A DNA stretch of 64,000 nt, from the NCBI GenBank assembly GCA_934229725.1, contig CAKQDX010000004.1, positions 1-64,000 of the forward strand. Reading direction: 5' to 3'. Origin of the DNA: an uncultured Streptococcus sp. GTDB taxonomy: Bacteria; Bacillota; Bacilli; Lactobacillales; Streptococcaceae. The translations under genes and the position numbers were made by a program. Positions 52,452 to 61,760 of this stretch are shown in pieces (positions within the stretch are counted from its first letter, which is position 1; every line of letters starts with the position of its first letter). A model generated the notes under the pieces. The model had not been told where the DNA came from. It saw only the letters and a program-made list of their open reading frames with translations, and ran no database searches.

Positions 52452-54020
52452 TTACTTAATTCTTACGATTGACTTATTTTCAATTCTATAGACAGCATCG
52501 TAATCTTCCAGATTGTAATGATGAGCAATTTCAATAATACTATTAGGCAATTGTTGCAAGACCTTTCTTATTTCTCTAGAACTTGCTTCATCTAAAGACG
52601 CCATCATCTCATCCGCAAGTAAAACCTGCTTTCCTCTCAATATAGCACGTGCAATCTCCAGTTTTATGATTTGACCACCTGAAAAGTTATCTCCAGTTAA
52701 TTCATAGTCTAATTGGTGACAACAAGCCTCCCATAGTCCAACCTTTTTCAGTGTTGAAATGAGCAATAAGTCTGAATAATCTTGATAAAGAGTTAGATTA
52801 TGTCGCACACTCGTATGAAAAACATAGGGATTTTGATGAATAATTGCAATGTTATCTAAATTTGGAGCCAGCTCCCTTCCATCATTGCTTTTAAAAATGA
52901 TTTTCCCATTATATGCCTTATCTTGCCCTGATATTAACCTAAAAAGTGTTGTTTTCCCAATACCACTATCACCAATGATAAGATTATGCTGAGACAATGA
53001 AAAAGTGACCGTAACATCTCGAAAAATCTCTTGATTATCATAAGATTTAGTGACGTTTTTTAACTGAATTTTTTCCAAAGTATGTATGTGATGCCCTTTT
53101 GAAGGAATTTCTGCCTCACTTCCAAATGTCAATAATTTATCTTTTATCACTTGACTTGATTGAATACTTGCAATAGCCTCCAGAATTTGTTGTAAGGGGT
53201 TAATGAGATATGTTGATGCAGACATCATAGCAATAAGTGTAGTGATTGAATTTTGTTTCATTACAAGACCAATCACAAACGGTCCAATCAAGCCGACAGC
53301 TTTCAGAGGACCTGTCCAAAACATAACTAAATTCTGAAGTGTATAATACTTAAATTGCGTCGTCTCCATCTCACCAAGGGTTATGAGAGTTTGCCTTACA
53401 TTCTCTTTTTCTGCTTGGTTGCAAATAATCGTTTCAATCCCCTTACCAAAGTCTGTGATAGCTCTTAAATTCTTCTCTTTTGAACTACTTAGTAATTCTC
53501 CTGACTCTTTTAACTTTCTCTTAAATATAAACTGAGGTAAAATCATCAGAAAGGCTCCTACAGTAAAAAGACTACCCACAATAATATTTTGGTTGAGCAG
53601 ATAAATAACTGATACTAGAATAGAGGCACCCCACACTGGTGAGATAAGAAAAGATTGAAGAAACTCATGGTCTACGATTCCAAGATCTTGTGTCAAAAGT
53701 GAGCAAAGCTCAGAATCGGAGATGTTTTTAGGAAAGACAGCATGATTCTTTAAAATATTCCCTGATAGTCTTACATTAAATACCCTAATAATAGAACGAA
53801 GCAGAATATTCTCTATATACATAAAAGCGTACACAGCCACCCAAAGAGAAATGCTCGACAATGTAAAAACTATTAAATCCCGACTATTACCACTATCTAA
53901 ATGACCTGCCATCTGGATAATTACAGGTATTACAATGCCCTGACAGGAATAAAGAAGTGCGAAAATGATATAAAGTACAATGTCCTTTTTAGGAAGTAGC
54001 TTAATAAATGTAATCATCAT
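52452..54020 (-). CDS. ABC exporter (fused membrane and ATPase domains)
   Basis: 522 residues. Six-helix type I exporter domain (about 10-290), then the nucleotide domain: Walker A IGDSGIGKTTLFRL (about 347-360), signature FSGGQIIKLEIARAIL, Walker B VLLADEMMASLDEAS, H-loop IIEIAHHY. A half transporter that could dimerise; no peptidase domain. The ATG at 54020 lies inside the 18-codon peptide ORF and has no good ribosome site of its own, so translation seems coupled to the peptide. Divergent from an Rgg-like regulator. Confidence 0.88.
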   Translation of the reverse strand: MMITFIKLLPKKDIVLYIIFALLYSCQGIVIPVIIQMAGHLDSGNSRDLIVFTLSSISLWVAVYAFMYIENILLRSIIRVFNVRLSGNILKNHAVFPKNISDSELCSLLTQDLGIVDHEFLQSFLISPVWGASILVSVIYLLNQNIIVGSLFTVGAFLMILPQFIFKRKLKESGELLSSSKEKNLRAITDFGKGIETIICNQAEKENVRQTLITLGEMETTQFKYYTLQNLVMFWTGPLKAVGLIGPFVIGLVMKQNSITTLIAMMSASTYLINPLQQILEAIASIQSSQVIKDKLLTFGSEAEIPSKGHHIHTLEKIQLKNVTKSYDNQEIFRDVTVTFSLSQHNLIIGDSGIGKTTLFRLISGQDKAYNGKIIFKSNDGRELAPNLDNIAIIHQNPYVFHTSVRHNLTLYQDYSDLLLISTLKKVGLWEACCHQLDYELTGDNFSGGQIIKLEIARAILRGKQVLLADEMMASLDEASSREIRKVLQQLPNSIIEIAHHYNLEDYDAVYRIENKSIVRIK

Positions 54021-54057
54021 CGTGACACAGCAACTGATTTATTTTTTCAATAATCAT
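54001..54057 (-). CDS. 18-residue peptide ORF upstream of the ABC exporter
   Basis: Encodes MIIEKINQLLCHDDDYIY. AAGGAGGTAAAAGCA before the ATG is the best ribosome site in the area, and the peptide frame overlaps the exporter start by 20 bases. Sequence is polar with one Cys and an acidic-aromatic tail, unlike the hydrophobic SHP or ComS pheromones. It could be a pheromone, an exported modified peptide, or only a translational leader for the exporter. No modification enzyme is nearby. Confidence 0.5.
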   Translation of the reverse strand: MIIEKINQLLCHDDDYIY

Positions 54058-54079
54058 TGCTTTTACCTCCTTCAATTTG

Positions 54080-54135
54080 ATACTATTATTTTAGTTTATT
54101 AATAGTATTAAACTATTGAAATTTCGGAAATCCGA
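54080..54135. promoter_or_regulatory. Shared operator region between the peptide/ABC genes and the Rgg-like gene
   Basis: Contains a perfect inverted repeat ATACTATTA (54080-54088) and TAATAGTAT (54100-54108) with an 11-base gap, and a second palindrome TCGGA-AA-TCCGA (54124-54135). Both lie in the 92-base divergent gap, the natural place for an Rgg binding site. Confidence 0.55.
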
Positions 54136-54149
54136 TAAGGAAATTTTAT

Positions 54150-54983
54150 ATGGAACTAGGCCAAAAATTTAAGCAGATTCGAAAACAGAGAAAATATACT
54201 ATTCAGAGACTCGCTCAAGTGGCTGGATCTGTAGCGAGTATTTCAGACTTTGAAAATAACAAAACATCGCTCTCAAATGAGACTCTTTTCAAACTTTTAA
54301 AACACTTGAGAGTCGAATATAATGAATTTTTTGGACAAGAATATCTTGTGGACGAAACCTACATAAAACTTGCTAATCTATACAATCAAGCCTCAAATAA
54401 TTTAGATTTTGAAGCACTAGAGCAAGTCGCAGAAAAGTTTCGCATTTTAGGAGAAACTAATTATAGTGATTATCTGATTAGTCTTTGTATTAACTGTCAG
54501 ATTTCAAAACTTCAAAACCAGTCAGTTAACCAAGATATTGCTACAGAACTTCAAAACTATTTCTTTTCGATTGATATTTGGACACTTCTGGATATTGATT
54601 TACTGGATATGGTAAAGGATATCTTCACAGAAGATGCACTAAAAATCTACATTAAAGAACTCCTCTCAATTCTCGGTAAAAATCCGAGAAATAATTTAGA
54701 TAGAATCACTTTAGATGTTATTAGTCGTTGTATTTTCCAAATCATTCTTTACGGAAATCAAGAAGATAGTAATTACTATCTAAACGAACTAAAAACTATT
54801 CAATTACCAGATTATTTCATGTTACAAAAACTCTATCTTAAAGAACTAGAAGCCGCATTCCTTTATAAATTTATCGATAAGAACATGGGAAAGACTATAC
54901 ATAAAGAGGTTCTCCACTACTTGGCTTTTATGGGAGATGACGATAATTTGAGAGAATGGGACCAAACTTTCCGTCAATTATAG
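54150..54983 (+). CDS. Rgg/GadR/MutR-family transcriptional regulator
   Basis: 277 residues. N-terminal helix-turn-helix (about 1-62): FKQIRKQRKYTIQRLAQVAG, VASISDFENNKTSLSNETLF, KLLKHLRVEYNEFF. The rest is the all-helical repeat domain that binds peptide pheromones in Rgg proteins. AAGGAAA six bases before the ATG. Divergent from an 18-residue peptide ORF and exporter, as with many Rgg-controlled loci. Confidence 0.9.
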   Translation: MELGQKFKQIRKQRKYTIQRLAQVAGSVASISDFENNKTSLSNETLFKLLKHLRVEYNEFFGQEYLVDETYIKLANLYNQASNNLDFEALEQVAEKFRILGETNYSDYLISLCINCQISKLQNQSVNQDIATELQNYFFSIDIWTLLDIDLLDMVKDIFTEDALKIYIKELLSILGKNPRNNLDRITLDVISRCIFQIILYGNQEDSNYYLNELKTIQLPDYFMLQKLYLKELEAAFLYKFIDKNMGKTIHKEVLHYLAFMGDDDNLREWDQTFRQL

Positions 54984-55053
54984 ACTTTATTGGATAACAG
55001 TTGTACAATGAAAATATAAATGTTCGAAAAATTAATTTAGAAAGGAAAACAGA

Positions 55054-56394
55054 ATGCACGAAACACATTCTCTCCGTGAGCGATTTCTTGTTTTCTTCAA
55101 GATTTTTGTGCCCATACTGATTTATCAGTTTGCCAATTTCTCGGCAGCTTTTGTGGACACTACCATGACTGGTCAATACGATGCCCTACACTTGGCGGGG
55201 GTAGCCATGGCAACGAGTTTATGGAGTCCTTTTTTCACCTTCTTAACAGGTATCGTATCTGCTCTAGTTCCGATTATTGGACACCATCTAGGAGCAGGGC
55301 GCAAGGATCGAGTGGCACCAGATTTCTATCAATTTCTTTATATGGCTTTGGGTCTATCACTAATCCTCTTTGCCCTTGTTTTTCTAGGGGCACCCCTGGT
55401 TTTGAATCATCTAGGTCTGGAACCTTTGGTCAGAAAGGTCGCACTTGGTTATCTACGCTTCCTGAGTCTTGGGATTATTCCCCTTCTACTCTTTAGCGTG
55501 GTTCGTTCCTTCCTTGATGCACTTGGCCTCACGCGCCTGTCCATGTACCTCATGCTTTTGCTTCTACCTCTCAACGGTTTCTTCAATTTTCTCCTTATCT
55601 ATGGCATTGCTGGTCTACCAGAGTTGGGAGGGGCCGGAGCAGGTCTGGGAACTTCATTAGCTTACTGGGCCCTTCTCCTCATTTCCATTGTGGTTATCAA
55701 AAAGCATCAGAAGGTTAAGCCCTACCACATCGAAAAGATACAACCTCTTGATAAAAGTGCTCTACTTGATGCCCTTAAACTAGGTCTCCCCATTGGTGGA
55801 ACGGTCTTTGCAGAGGTTGCTATCTTCTCAGGTGTTGGTCTGGTTATGGCCAAGTATCCTTCCCTAGTCATTGCCAGTCACCAGGCAGCCATGAACTTCT
55901 CAAACCTCATGTATGCCTTTCCTCTTAGCATTTCCAGTGCTATGGCTATCATCATTTCCTACGAATTTGGGGCTAGACGCATGGATGCGGTTAAGAGTTA
56001 CAGCAAGCTAGGACGGTTGACAGCCTTAGGATTCTCTATCTTTACCTTGATTTTTCTCTATTTCTTGCGCTATGATTTGGCAGAACTCTATGGCCATGAG
56101 CCTGACTTTTTGAGAATGACAGCCATTTTCATGACCTATAGCCTCTTCTTCCAAGTGGCGGATGTCTTTGCGGCTCCCCTTCAAGGAATTCTGCGTGGCT
56201 ATAAGGACACCAAGGTCCCATTTTATCTCGGTGTCTTGGCTTACTGGGGTATCACCTTCCCAGTCGGCTTCCTGCTTGAAAAAGTTACTGAACTTGGTCC
56301 CTACAGTTACTGGATTGGCCTGATTGCCAGCCTTATCGTCAGTGGGCTCTGTTACCAATGGCGTCTAAATAAAATTGTAAAACGTTACGAATAA
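55054..56394 (+). CDS. MATE family efflux transporter (DinF/NorM-like)
   Basis: 446 residues, 12 membrane helices in two similar halves. Begins MHETHSLRERFLVFFKIFVP and has the MATE FVDTTMTGQYDALHLAGVAMA, HHLGAGRKD and later SHQAAMNFSNLMYAFPLSIS regions (each cut here). Exports cationic drugs or metabolites with sodium or protons. Good AGAAAGGAAAA ribosome site. Single gene with its own terminator. Confidence 0.94.
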   Translation: MHETHSLRERFLVFFKIFVPILIYQFANFSAAFVDTTMTGQYDALHLAGVAMATSLWSPFFTFLTGIVSALVPIIGHHLGAGRKDRVAPDFYQFLYMALGLSLILFALVFLGAPLVLNHLGLEPLVRKVALGYLRFLSLGIIPLLLFSVVRSFLDALGLTRLSMYLMLLLLPLNGFFNFLLIYGIAGLPELGGAGAGLGTSLAYWALLLISIVVIKKHQKVKPYHIEKIQPLDKSALLDALKLGLPIGGTVFAEVAIFSGVGLVMAKYPSLVIASHQAAMNFSNLMYAFPLSISSAMAIIISYEFGARRMDAVKSYSKLGRLTALGFSIFTLIFLYFLRYDLAELYGHEPDFLRMTAIFMTYSLFFQVADVFAAPLQGILRGYKDTKVPFYLGVLAYWGITFPVGFLLEKVTELGPYSYWIGLIASLIVSGLCYQWRLNKIVKRYE

Positions 56395-56411
56395 CAGTCT
56401 TGATATACCTG

Positions 56412-56438
56412 AAGCAGTCTCATCAGACTGCTTTTTCT
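56412..56438 (+). terminator. Terminator after the MATE gene
   Basis: AAGCAGTCT-CATC-AGACTGCTT followed by TTTC. Confidence 0.9.
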
Positions 56439-56574
56439 CTGCTCAAATCTTGAAAACAAAGAAAAAGCCTCCTGCATATTGAAAACAGATGAACTGTTAT
56501 CAATACACAGAAAGCTTTTTTATGAGTGATTCTTTAGATTCAGATGTTCCTAGAGCATTACCCAGATGAACTTA

Positions 56575-56784
56575 TTAATGAAAACAAAGTTGTTTGATAT
56601 GAAAAAAAGTGTCACAAAGTCCAGCAGGATCAACTAGGGCACCATAGATCATGACTAAACCACATAGTGCTAAGAAATGATAAAAATAAACGACTTTCTC
56701 TCCTGTTTTAGGGAGTAACAGAAAAGACCAAAACCATAAGCCACAAATCGCTACTAATATGATTATCTTATTGATGCATTCCAT
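56575..56784 (-). CDS. Small membrane protein, 69 residues
   Basis: Two or three hydrophobic segments (IIILVAICGLWFWSFLLLP about 7-25; FYHFLALCGLVMIYGALV about 34-51) and a C-terminal tail FHIKQLCFH. GATGGAG lies eight bases before the ATG. No family recognised. The region 56785-57218 on either side shows only low-complexity sequence and a weak cysteine-rich open frame that I reject. Confidence 0.45.
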   Translation of the reverse strand: MECINKIIILVAICGLWFWSFLLLPKTGEKVVYFYHFLALCGLVMIYGALVDPAGLCDTFFHIKQLCFH

Positions 56785-57218
56785 AACAATTTCTCCATCA
56801 TAGAAGGTTTAGCACAATAAAATAGCCCAAAGGACTATCTGAATATTATCATAAAAACCTAACAAGTGCTGTCATATTTCCTTAAGGGAAATCTCGGGGA
56901 TTTTGTCGCTAGTTTTGTTTGAGTAAGTTTAGACATATAATATCATAATTGGGAGGTTGGGGAAGACTATTATTACACAAAGTACAATAATGTTTACAGA
57001 CACCAAAACTAGTAATTATAGGGAAAACAAAGCCTTTACACTTGTTAGATTTCTCACTATTATAGTGTACTACTTTCTTGGTTTGATGTGTAAAACAATT
57101 TGGATAAAATTGTAAAAAAATGTAATGAAATGTCACTTTTTTGTCCTGAATGGTCATATCACATGACATGTTAGTTCTTGTAGCACATGAATTTTCCAAC
57201 ATTTAAACGCTCATTATT

Positions 57219-57250
57219 AAAAAGGCTGGCTCAAAAGAAACCAACCTCCT
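57219..57250 (-). terminator. Terminator downstream of msrAB
   Basis: Minus strand GGTTGGT/AGCCAGCC arms with G-U pairs and five T. It lies about 140 bases past the stop codon; 57251-57386 holds only a hairpin (AAGTG/CACTT) and no gene. Confidence 0.6.
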
Positions 57251-57386
57251 AAATAAAGTGTTCAAAAGCACTTAGCCATGATGATTTAATTGTCAGATAG
57301 AGCCCCAAGAGCAAGATAGACTAGAACTGTTTCAAATTCAGTGCTCTTGTCCTGTAACTCAGTTTAAACTAGGCTTCCAACACTCA

Positions 57387-58337
57387 TCAGTCCACCTGAT
57401 CAAGCAAGTAAGCATAGCCTTCTTTTTCCATATCAGCCTTAGGGACAAATCGTGTTGCGGCACCATTGATACAATAACGCAAACCACCCTTATCGCTTGG
57501 ACCATCTGGAAAGACATGCCCTAGATGAGAGTCCCCCGCACGACTACGTACCTCGATACGTTCCATATTGTGAGAATGGTCTTCCTTGTAGTTTGCTACC
57601 TCAGGACTAATCGGACGGGAAAAGCTTGGCCAGCCACAGGCAGAATCAAACTTGTCCTTGGATGAAAAGAGAGGTTCACCAGTCACCACATCCACATAGA
57701 TGCCCGGCTCAAATTGATTCCAAAGGGGACTCGTAAAGGCACGTTCCGTCCCATTTTCCTGAGTAACCGCATAGGCTTCTGGGCTCAGACTTTTCTTAAG
57801 TTCCTCCTGATTTGGCTTGTGATAGACACTGGCATCAATGACTGGAGTTGAGGCTTGATTGACATTGATATGGCAGTAGCCCTTAGGATGCTTCTTGAGA
57901 TAATCCTGATGGTATTCCTCAGCAGGAATAAAGTGTCGCAAAGGCAACAACTCAACCGCTAAAGGCTGACCGTATTGTTCAGACATCTCTTGGAAAACTT
58001 GCTTGATGACTGGTAGGTCATTGTCATCCGTGTAATAAACACCTGTGCGATACTGAGTTCCCACATCATTACCCTGTTTATTTTTGCTTAGAGGGTTGAT
58101 GATACGGAAGTAATGTAGCAAAATCTCTCTCAATGACACTTGACTGGCATCATAAGTCACCTGAACAGTCTCAGCGTGTCCCGTCTGACCGATGAGCTCA
58201 TAGCGAGTGGTCTCACTACGCCCATTAGCATAACCCGAAACAGCATCTAACACACCAGGAACACGTGAAAAATATTCCTCCACGCCCCAGAAACAGCCAC
58301 CAGCAAGATAAATAGTATGTTGATTTAGCTTAGCCAT
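57387..58337 (-). CDS. msrAB: Bifunctional methionine sulfoxide reductase MsrA-MsrB
   Basis: 316 residues from the ATG at 58337, eight bases after AAAGGAG. MsrA (about 1-160) has catalytic GGCFWGVEEYFSRVPGV at 13-29; MsrB (about 180-316) has CGWPSFSRPI, VRSRAGDSHLGHVFPDGP and catalytic Cys in RYCINGAATRF. Repairs S- and R-methionine sulfoxide. No signal peptide, so cytoplasmic, unlike the surface SpMsrAB2 form of pneumococcus. Confidence 0.96.
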   Translation of the reverse strand: MAKLNQHTIYLAGGCFWGVEEYFSRVPGVLDAVSGYANGRSETTRYELIGQTGHAETVQVTYDASQVSLREILLHYFRIINPLSKNKQGNDVGTQYRTGVYYTDDNDLPVIKQVFQEMSEQYGQPLAVELLPLRHFIPAEEYHQDYLKKHPKGYCHINVNQASTPVIDASVYHKPNQEELKKSLSPEAYAVTQENGTERAFTSPLWNQFEPGIYVDVVTGEPLFSSKDKFDSACGWPSFSRPISPEVANYKEDHSHNMERIEVRSRAGDSHLGHVFPDGPSDKGGLRYCINGAATRFVPKADMEKEGYAYLLDQVD

Positions 58338-58426
58338 CTGTATAACTCCTTTCACAAGATAATCTTTCTCTACGCTTTAAGTGTAACGCTTTTCAGCAAA
58401 TTTCGCACTTATGGTGACTTGGGGGA

Positions 58427-58461
58427 GAAAAAATCCCATCACATTGTGATAGGATTTTATT
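58427..58461. terminator. Terminator between brnQ and msrAB
   Basis: AAAATCCCATCACA/TGTGATAGGATTTT arms; A-rich on the left and T-rich on the right, so bidirectional. It follows the brnQ stop codon by two bases. Confidence 0.85.
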
Positions 58462-58462
58462 T

Positions 58463-59791
58463 TTATTCCATTTCAAAGCTGTCGCTCTTGATTTTATCTG
58501 GTAAAACGAGAGACAGGAGGATGCACAAGATGGCTGGTATCAACCATGGCAAGGATGCTCCTGATAATGGCAGGAAGTTAAAGAGGGCATTGAGTCCTGC
58601 AAGCTTGAACTGGCTTCCAAGAACGCTAAGCAAAGCAATCAGCGTGACTACAGCAACTGTCACTTGCATACCAGGTTTTGACAAGGCCACAAACTTGTTG
58701 GCAATCACAATCATAACAATCGTGATGGTGATTGGGTAGAGAATTAAAAGCACTGGCACTGAGAAGGCAATGATATTGTTAAGACCCAAGTTGGCAATCG
58801 CAAAGCCAATCAAGGTAAATATAATGGCGTAAGCCTTGTAGGATACTTTCGGAAATGCCTTGTAGAAGAATTCTCCTGTCGCAATGATAAGTCCTGCGGT
58901 TGTTGTGAAACAAGTCACTGTCACCATGATAGCTAGGAAAATCTGAGCAGCTGGTCCAAAGATAGCTTGTGTGGCTTGTGACAAGACGCTAGCACCAATA
59001 TTGGCATCTTTTGGTAGGTCTGCCACTTGGAGTGGGAAATGATTTCCCAAAAAGGCTAGTCCCAAATACAGAGCACCAAAGAGAAGCGTCACTACAAAAC
59101 CAACGACCCAAATGGTTGAAATATACTCTTTCTTCGATTTAAAGCCCAGTTGATTAAGTGTGACCACTGCCACTACACTGAAGGCCACAGAAGCTAAGGC
59201 ATCCAAGGTGTTGTAACCTTCCAAGAATCCCTTACCAAAAGCAGAAGCCTGATAGGCTTGACTAGCCAGCTGAGGACTGTGTCCACCGTATTTAAACGCT
59301 CCTGCCACGATAACGATGACAATCATGATGGCAAAGATAGGTGTCAAGATACGTCCAATACTATCTAGGATCTTTGAAGGATTCATGGCAATCCAAAGTG
59401 CTAGAGCAAAGTAAATTACAGTAAAGACAAAGAGCCAAAGGTTAGTATGCCCACTGCCAATCAAAGGCGAGAAGCCAATCGAAAAGGCTGCTGCTGCCGT
59501 TCTAGGAATGGCAAAGAAAGGACCAATGGACAGATAAAGGACTGCCAAATAGGCTAGGGCAAATTTAGGCGAGATTTTTTGCGAAATCTCATGAATATAC
59601 CCCTTAGGATTTAGGGTCCCGATAACCAGAGTTAGGATAGCAATACCAACACCTGATAGGACAAAGCCTGCAATGGCCGGCCAAAAATGACCTCCAGATT
59701 CAAAGCCTAGCTGAGGAGGAAAGGTTAGATTCCCCGCTCCAAAGAACATACCAAATAATAAGAGGGCTGTAAGGCCTCCTTTTTTTAACAT
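58463..59791 (-). CDS. brnQ: Branched-chain amino acid transport protein BrnQ
   Basis: 442 residues from the ATG at 59791, six bases after GGAG. Twelve-helix LIVCS symporter for Leu, Ile and Val. Signatures: LLLFGMFFGAGNLTFPPQLG near the N-terminus, FFAIPRTAAAAFSIGFSP (about 95-112) and GYNTLDALASVAFSVVAV (about 190-207). A CodY-like box is present upstream (59936-59950). Single gene. Confidence 0.95.
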   Translation of the reverse strand: MLKKGGLTALLLFGMFFGAGNLTFPPQLGFESGGHFWPAIAGFVLSGVGIAILTLVIGTLNPKGYIHEISQKISPKFALAYLAVLYLSIGPFFAIPRTAAAAFSIGFSPLIGSGHTNLWLFVFTVIYFALALWIAMNPSKILDSIGRILTPIFAIMIVIVIVAGAFKYGGHSPQLASQAYQASAFGKGFLEGYNTLDALASVAFSVVAVVTLNQLGFKSKKEYISTIWVVGFVVTLLFGALYLGLAFLGNHFPLQVADLPKDANIGASVLSQATQAIFGPAAQIFLAIMVTVTCFTTTAGLIIATGEFFYKAFPKVSYKAYAIIFTLIGFAIANLGLNNIIAFSVPVLLILYPITITIVMIVIANKFVALSKPGMQVTVAVVTLIALLSVLGSQFKLAGLNALFNFLPLSGASLPWLIPAILCILLSLVLPDKIKSDSFEME

Positions 59792-59935
59792 AGGTAACTC
59801 CATATCTAAAACAAACAGGATAGTTGATAATGGCTATCTTATTTGTTGATTGATTAATAATAATATTCAGTATCTCATGCCACTGATGAAATTACAAGGC
59901 TTACAGCTTCATTTGGGAAGGTTTTCAAGATTAAC

Positions 59936-59950
59936 AATATTCAGAAAAAG
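59936..59950 (-). promoter_or_regulatory. Possible CodY box upstream of brnQ
   Basis: AATATTCAGAAAAAG, three mismatches from AATTTTCWGAAAATT, 145 bases before the brnQ start. CodY control of branched-chain uptake is common in streptococci; the distance makes this weak. Confidence 0.35.
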
Positions 59951-59952
59951 CT

Positions 59953-59983
59953 CAAAAAAAGACAAATCCCCAAGGATTGTCTT
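59953..59983 (-). terminator. Terminator after manA
   Basis: Minus strand AAGACAATCC-TTGG-GGATTTGTCTT followed by T-run, eight bases past the stop codon. Confidence 0.88.
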
Positions 59984-59991
59984 AACTACTA

Positions 59992-60933
59992 TTATGGGTG
60001 ACTGACAATGATTTCCAAATCACCACTAAGTGTCCACGAAGTCACATCACTTGGTAGAATGAAGTGACTACCTTTGGCAATGTCGTAATCCTGTCCATCT
60101 ACATGAAGGCTTCCTTGACCATCAAGTACACTAAACAAACTGTAATCAGCGGTCTTTTCAAAATCAGCCTTACCTGAGATTTCCCATTTATAAACGGCAA
60201 AGAAATCACTAGCGACTAAAAGCGTTGATTTGAGGTTATCTACTTTTGTTGTGACTGGGCGACTATTGGCAGGTTCTCCAATAGTAAGCACATCGATTGA
60301 TTTTTCCAGATGGAGCTCACGTAAATTGCCTTGGTCATCTTTGCGGTCAAAATCATAGACACGGTAGGTCGTATCACTAGATTGTTGGGTTTCAAGAACC
60401 ATGATTCCTGCGCCAATAGCATGCATGGTACCACTTGGAACATAGAAGAAATCGCCTGCTTTAACCGGAACCTTGGTCAAGAGGTTTTCCCAATCTTTGG
60501 CTTCAATTTGCTGACGCAATTCTTCTTTTGATTTGGCGTTATGACCATAAATGATTTCAGCACCTGGTTCAGCAGCGATGATATACCAACACTCTGTTTT
60601 ACCAAGTTCACCTTCATGTTCAAGTCCGTAAGCATCATCTGGATGGACTTGCACACTGAGCCAATCATTGGCATCCAAAATTTTCGTCAAAAGCGGAAAA
60701 ACAGGTTCCTTTCGATTGCCAAACAACTCACGATGCTCTGCATAAAGCACATCCAAAGTTTGCCCAGCATAAGGACCATTTTTAATAGTAGACACACCAT
60801 TTGGGTGAGCCGAGATAGCCCAATACTCTCCTACATGATCGCTTGGGATGTCATAGCCAAAGACATCACGCAAATGCGTACCACCCCAGATTTTTTCTTG
60901 CATAACAGATTGTAAAAATAATGGTTCAGACAT
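59992..60933 (-). CDS. manA: Mannose-6-phosphate isomerase
   Basis: 313 residues, type I cupin isomerase of the short firmicute form. Interconverts mannose-6-P and fructose-6-P, linking the mannose PTS to glycolysis. Zn ligands lie in LSVQVHPDDAYG (about 92-103, Gln and His), the Glu of the KTECWYII strand and the His of FYVPSGTMHAIG (about 165-176); late EISG and SVLDG form the second cupin. AAGGAGTTTTT before the ATG. Confidence 0.96.
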   Translation of the reverse strand: MSEPLFLQSVMQEKIWGGTHLRDVFGYDIPSDHVGEYWAISAHPNGVSTIKNGPYAGQTLDVLYAEHRELFGNRKEPVFPLLTKILDANDWLSVQVHPDDAYGLEHEGELGKTECWYIIAAEPGAEIIYGHNAKSKEELRQQIEAKDWENLLTKVPVKAGDFFYVPSGTMHAIGAGIMVLETQQSSDTTYRVYDFDRKDDQGNLRELHLEKSIDVLTIGEPANSRPVTTKVDNLKSTLLVASDFFAVYKWEISGKADFEKTADYSLFSVLDGQGSLHVDGQDYDIAKGSHFILPSDVTSWTLSGDLEIIVSHP

Positions 60934-61248
60934 AAAAACTCCTTAAATATGAATGAATAGACTCAAAATCTCTGTTTTAACATAGATGATTACCCATATC
61001 ATGATAAATGGAACGGTTCCACTTTAAAGCAGATGTGCCAAAAATCACTTACAGCCAATAAGCTTCATCGTCAGCAAATTACAGACAGATTTTGACGAGT
61101 AATTACCTCAATTATAAGCATAATTTGTGAAAATATCAACAAAGTCCTTTAAGAAATCATAAGTTTTTGGCTTAACGGCTGCAAGTCATTTCAATAGCAA
61201 ATTTCCTTTAAGAATCCTACTCATTCCTTCATTTCCAGGATAGACTGA

Positions 61249-61277
61249 TTGAATTTTAGGACATTTTAACCTATAAT
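61249..61277 (+). promoter_or_regulatory. Promoter of the DUF3290-DUF421 operon
   Basis: TTGAAT (61249-61254), exact 17-base spacer, TATAAT (61272-61277). The rest of the gap 60934-61248 holds a near-palindrome TGGAACGGTTCCA (61009-61021) of unknown meaning and otherwise nothing clear. Confidence 0.85.
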
Positions 61278-61307
61278 ACTAGAGATATTGTGAAAGGAAA
61301 CCTATCA

Positions 61308-61760
61308 ATGAAATTCTATTCCTATGACTATGTGCTCAGTCAGATTAGCCAACAAAACTGGGTTATGGTTGCCATTGCTGCAGGACTTATTTTAGTGACC
61401 GGCGTATTTGCTTTTAAGGCCTTCAAAGAACGCCATGATACTAAGTTTCGTGAACTCTCTATCATTTCTATTTTAACCTTAGTTGCCGTGGTTCTAATTG
61501 CTATCAGTAATTTCCAAAGCAATCAATCAAACAATGACCAATTTAGAGCATCTCTTCGCTTTATCGAGGTTGTGTCTAAAAATCTCGACGTTGATAAGAG
61601 CAAGGTCTATGTCAATACTTCTACTACTACAGATGGTGCTATCCTCAAAGTTGGAAACAAGTACTATCGTGCCATTGCAGGTTCAGAACCTGACAGCTAC
61701 TTGCTAGAACAAATAAAACTTTACAAGTCTGATGTTGAACTCGTGGAGGTTAAAAAATGA
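61308..61760 (+). CDS. DUF3290 family membrane protein
   Basis: 150 residues from the ATG at 61308 behind AAAGGA; the longer frame (from 61290) starts within the ribosome site. Two helices (about 16-37 and 46-65) and a soluble C-terminal half (VSKNLDVDKSKVYVNTST, YYRAIAGSEPDSYLLEQI). DUF3290 is regularly paired with DUF421, as here (four-base overlap). Role unknown; the pair is often in stress regulons. Confidence 0.88.
   Translation: MKFYSYDYVLSQISQQNWVMVAIAAGLILVTGVFAFKAFKERHDTKFRELSIISILTLVAVVLIAISNFQSNQSNNDQFRASLRFIEVVSKNLDVDKSKVYVNTSTTTDGAILKVGNKYYRAIAGSEPDSYLLEQIKLYKSDVELVEVKK

Noticed and set aside
54001..54057. Lantibiotic or radical-SAM-modified peptide precursor
   Set aside because: No modification enzyme, leader cleavage motif or immunity gene in the neighbourhood; left as an unassigned peptide.
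56386..56393. TACGAATA, the ComX (late competence) box
   Set aside because: It is the last codons of the MATE gene and no competence gene follows.
56909..57202. 97-codon cysteine-rich open frame on the minus strand
   Set aside because: No ribosome site or promoter, and no recognisable motif; the composition looks like chance translation of AT-rich spacer.
57300..57386. Short open stretch (about 25 codons) before the msrAB end that could be a gene remnant
   Set aside because: No start, no homologue I recognise, too short to call.
61009..61021. TGGAACGGTTCCA as a catabolite (CcpA cre) site for manA
   Set aside because: One base shorter than the cre consensus between its halves; kept only as an unexplained near-palindrome.
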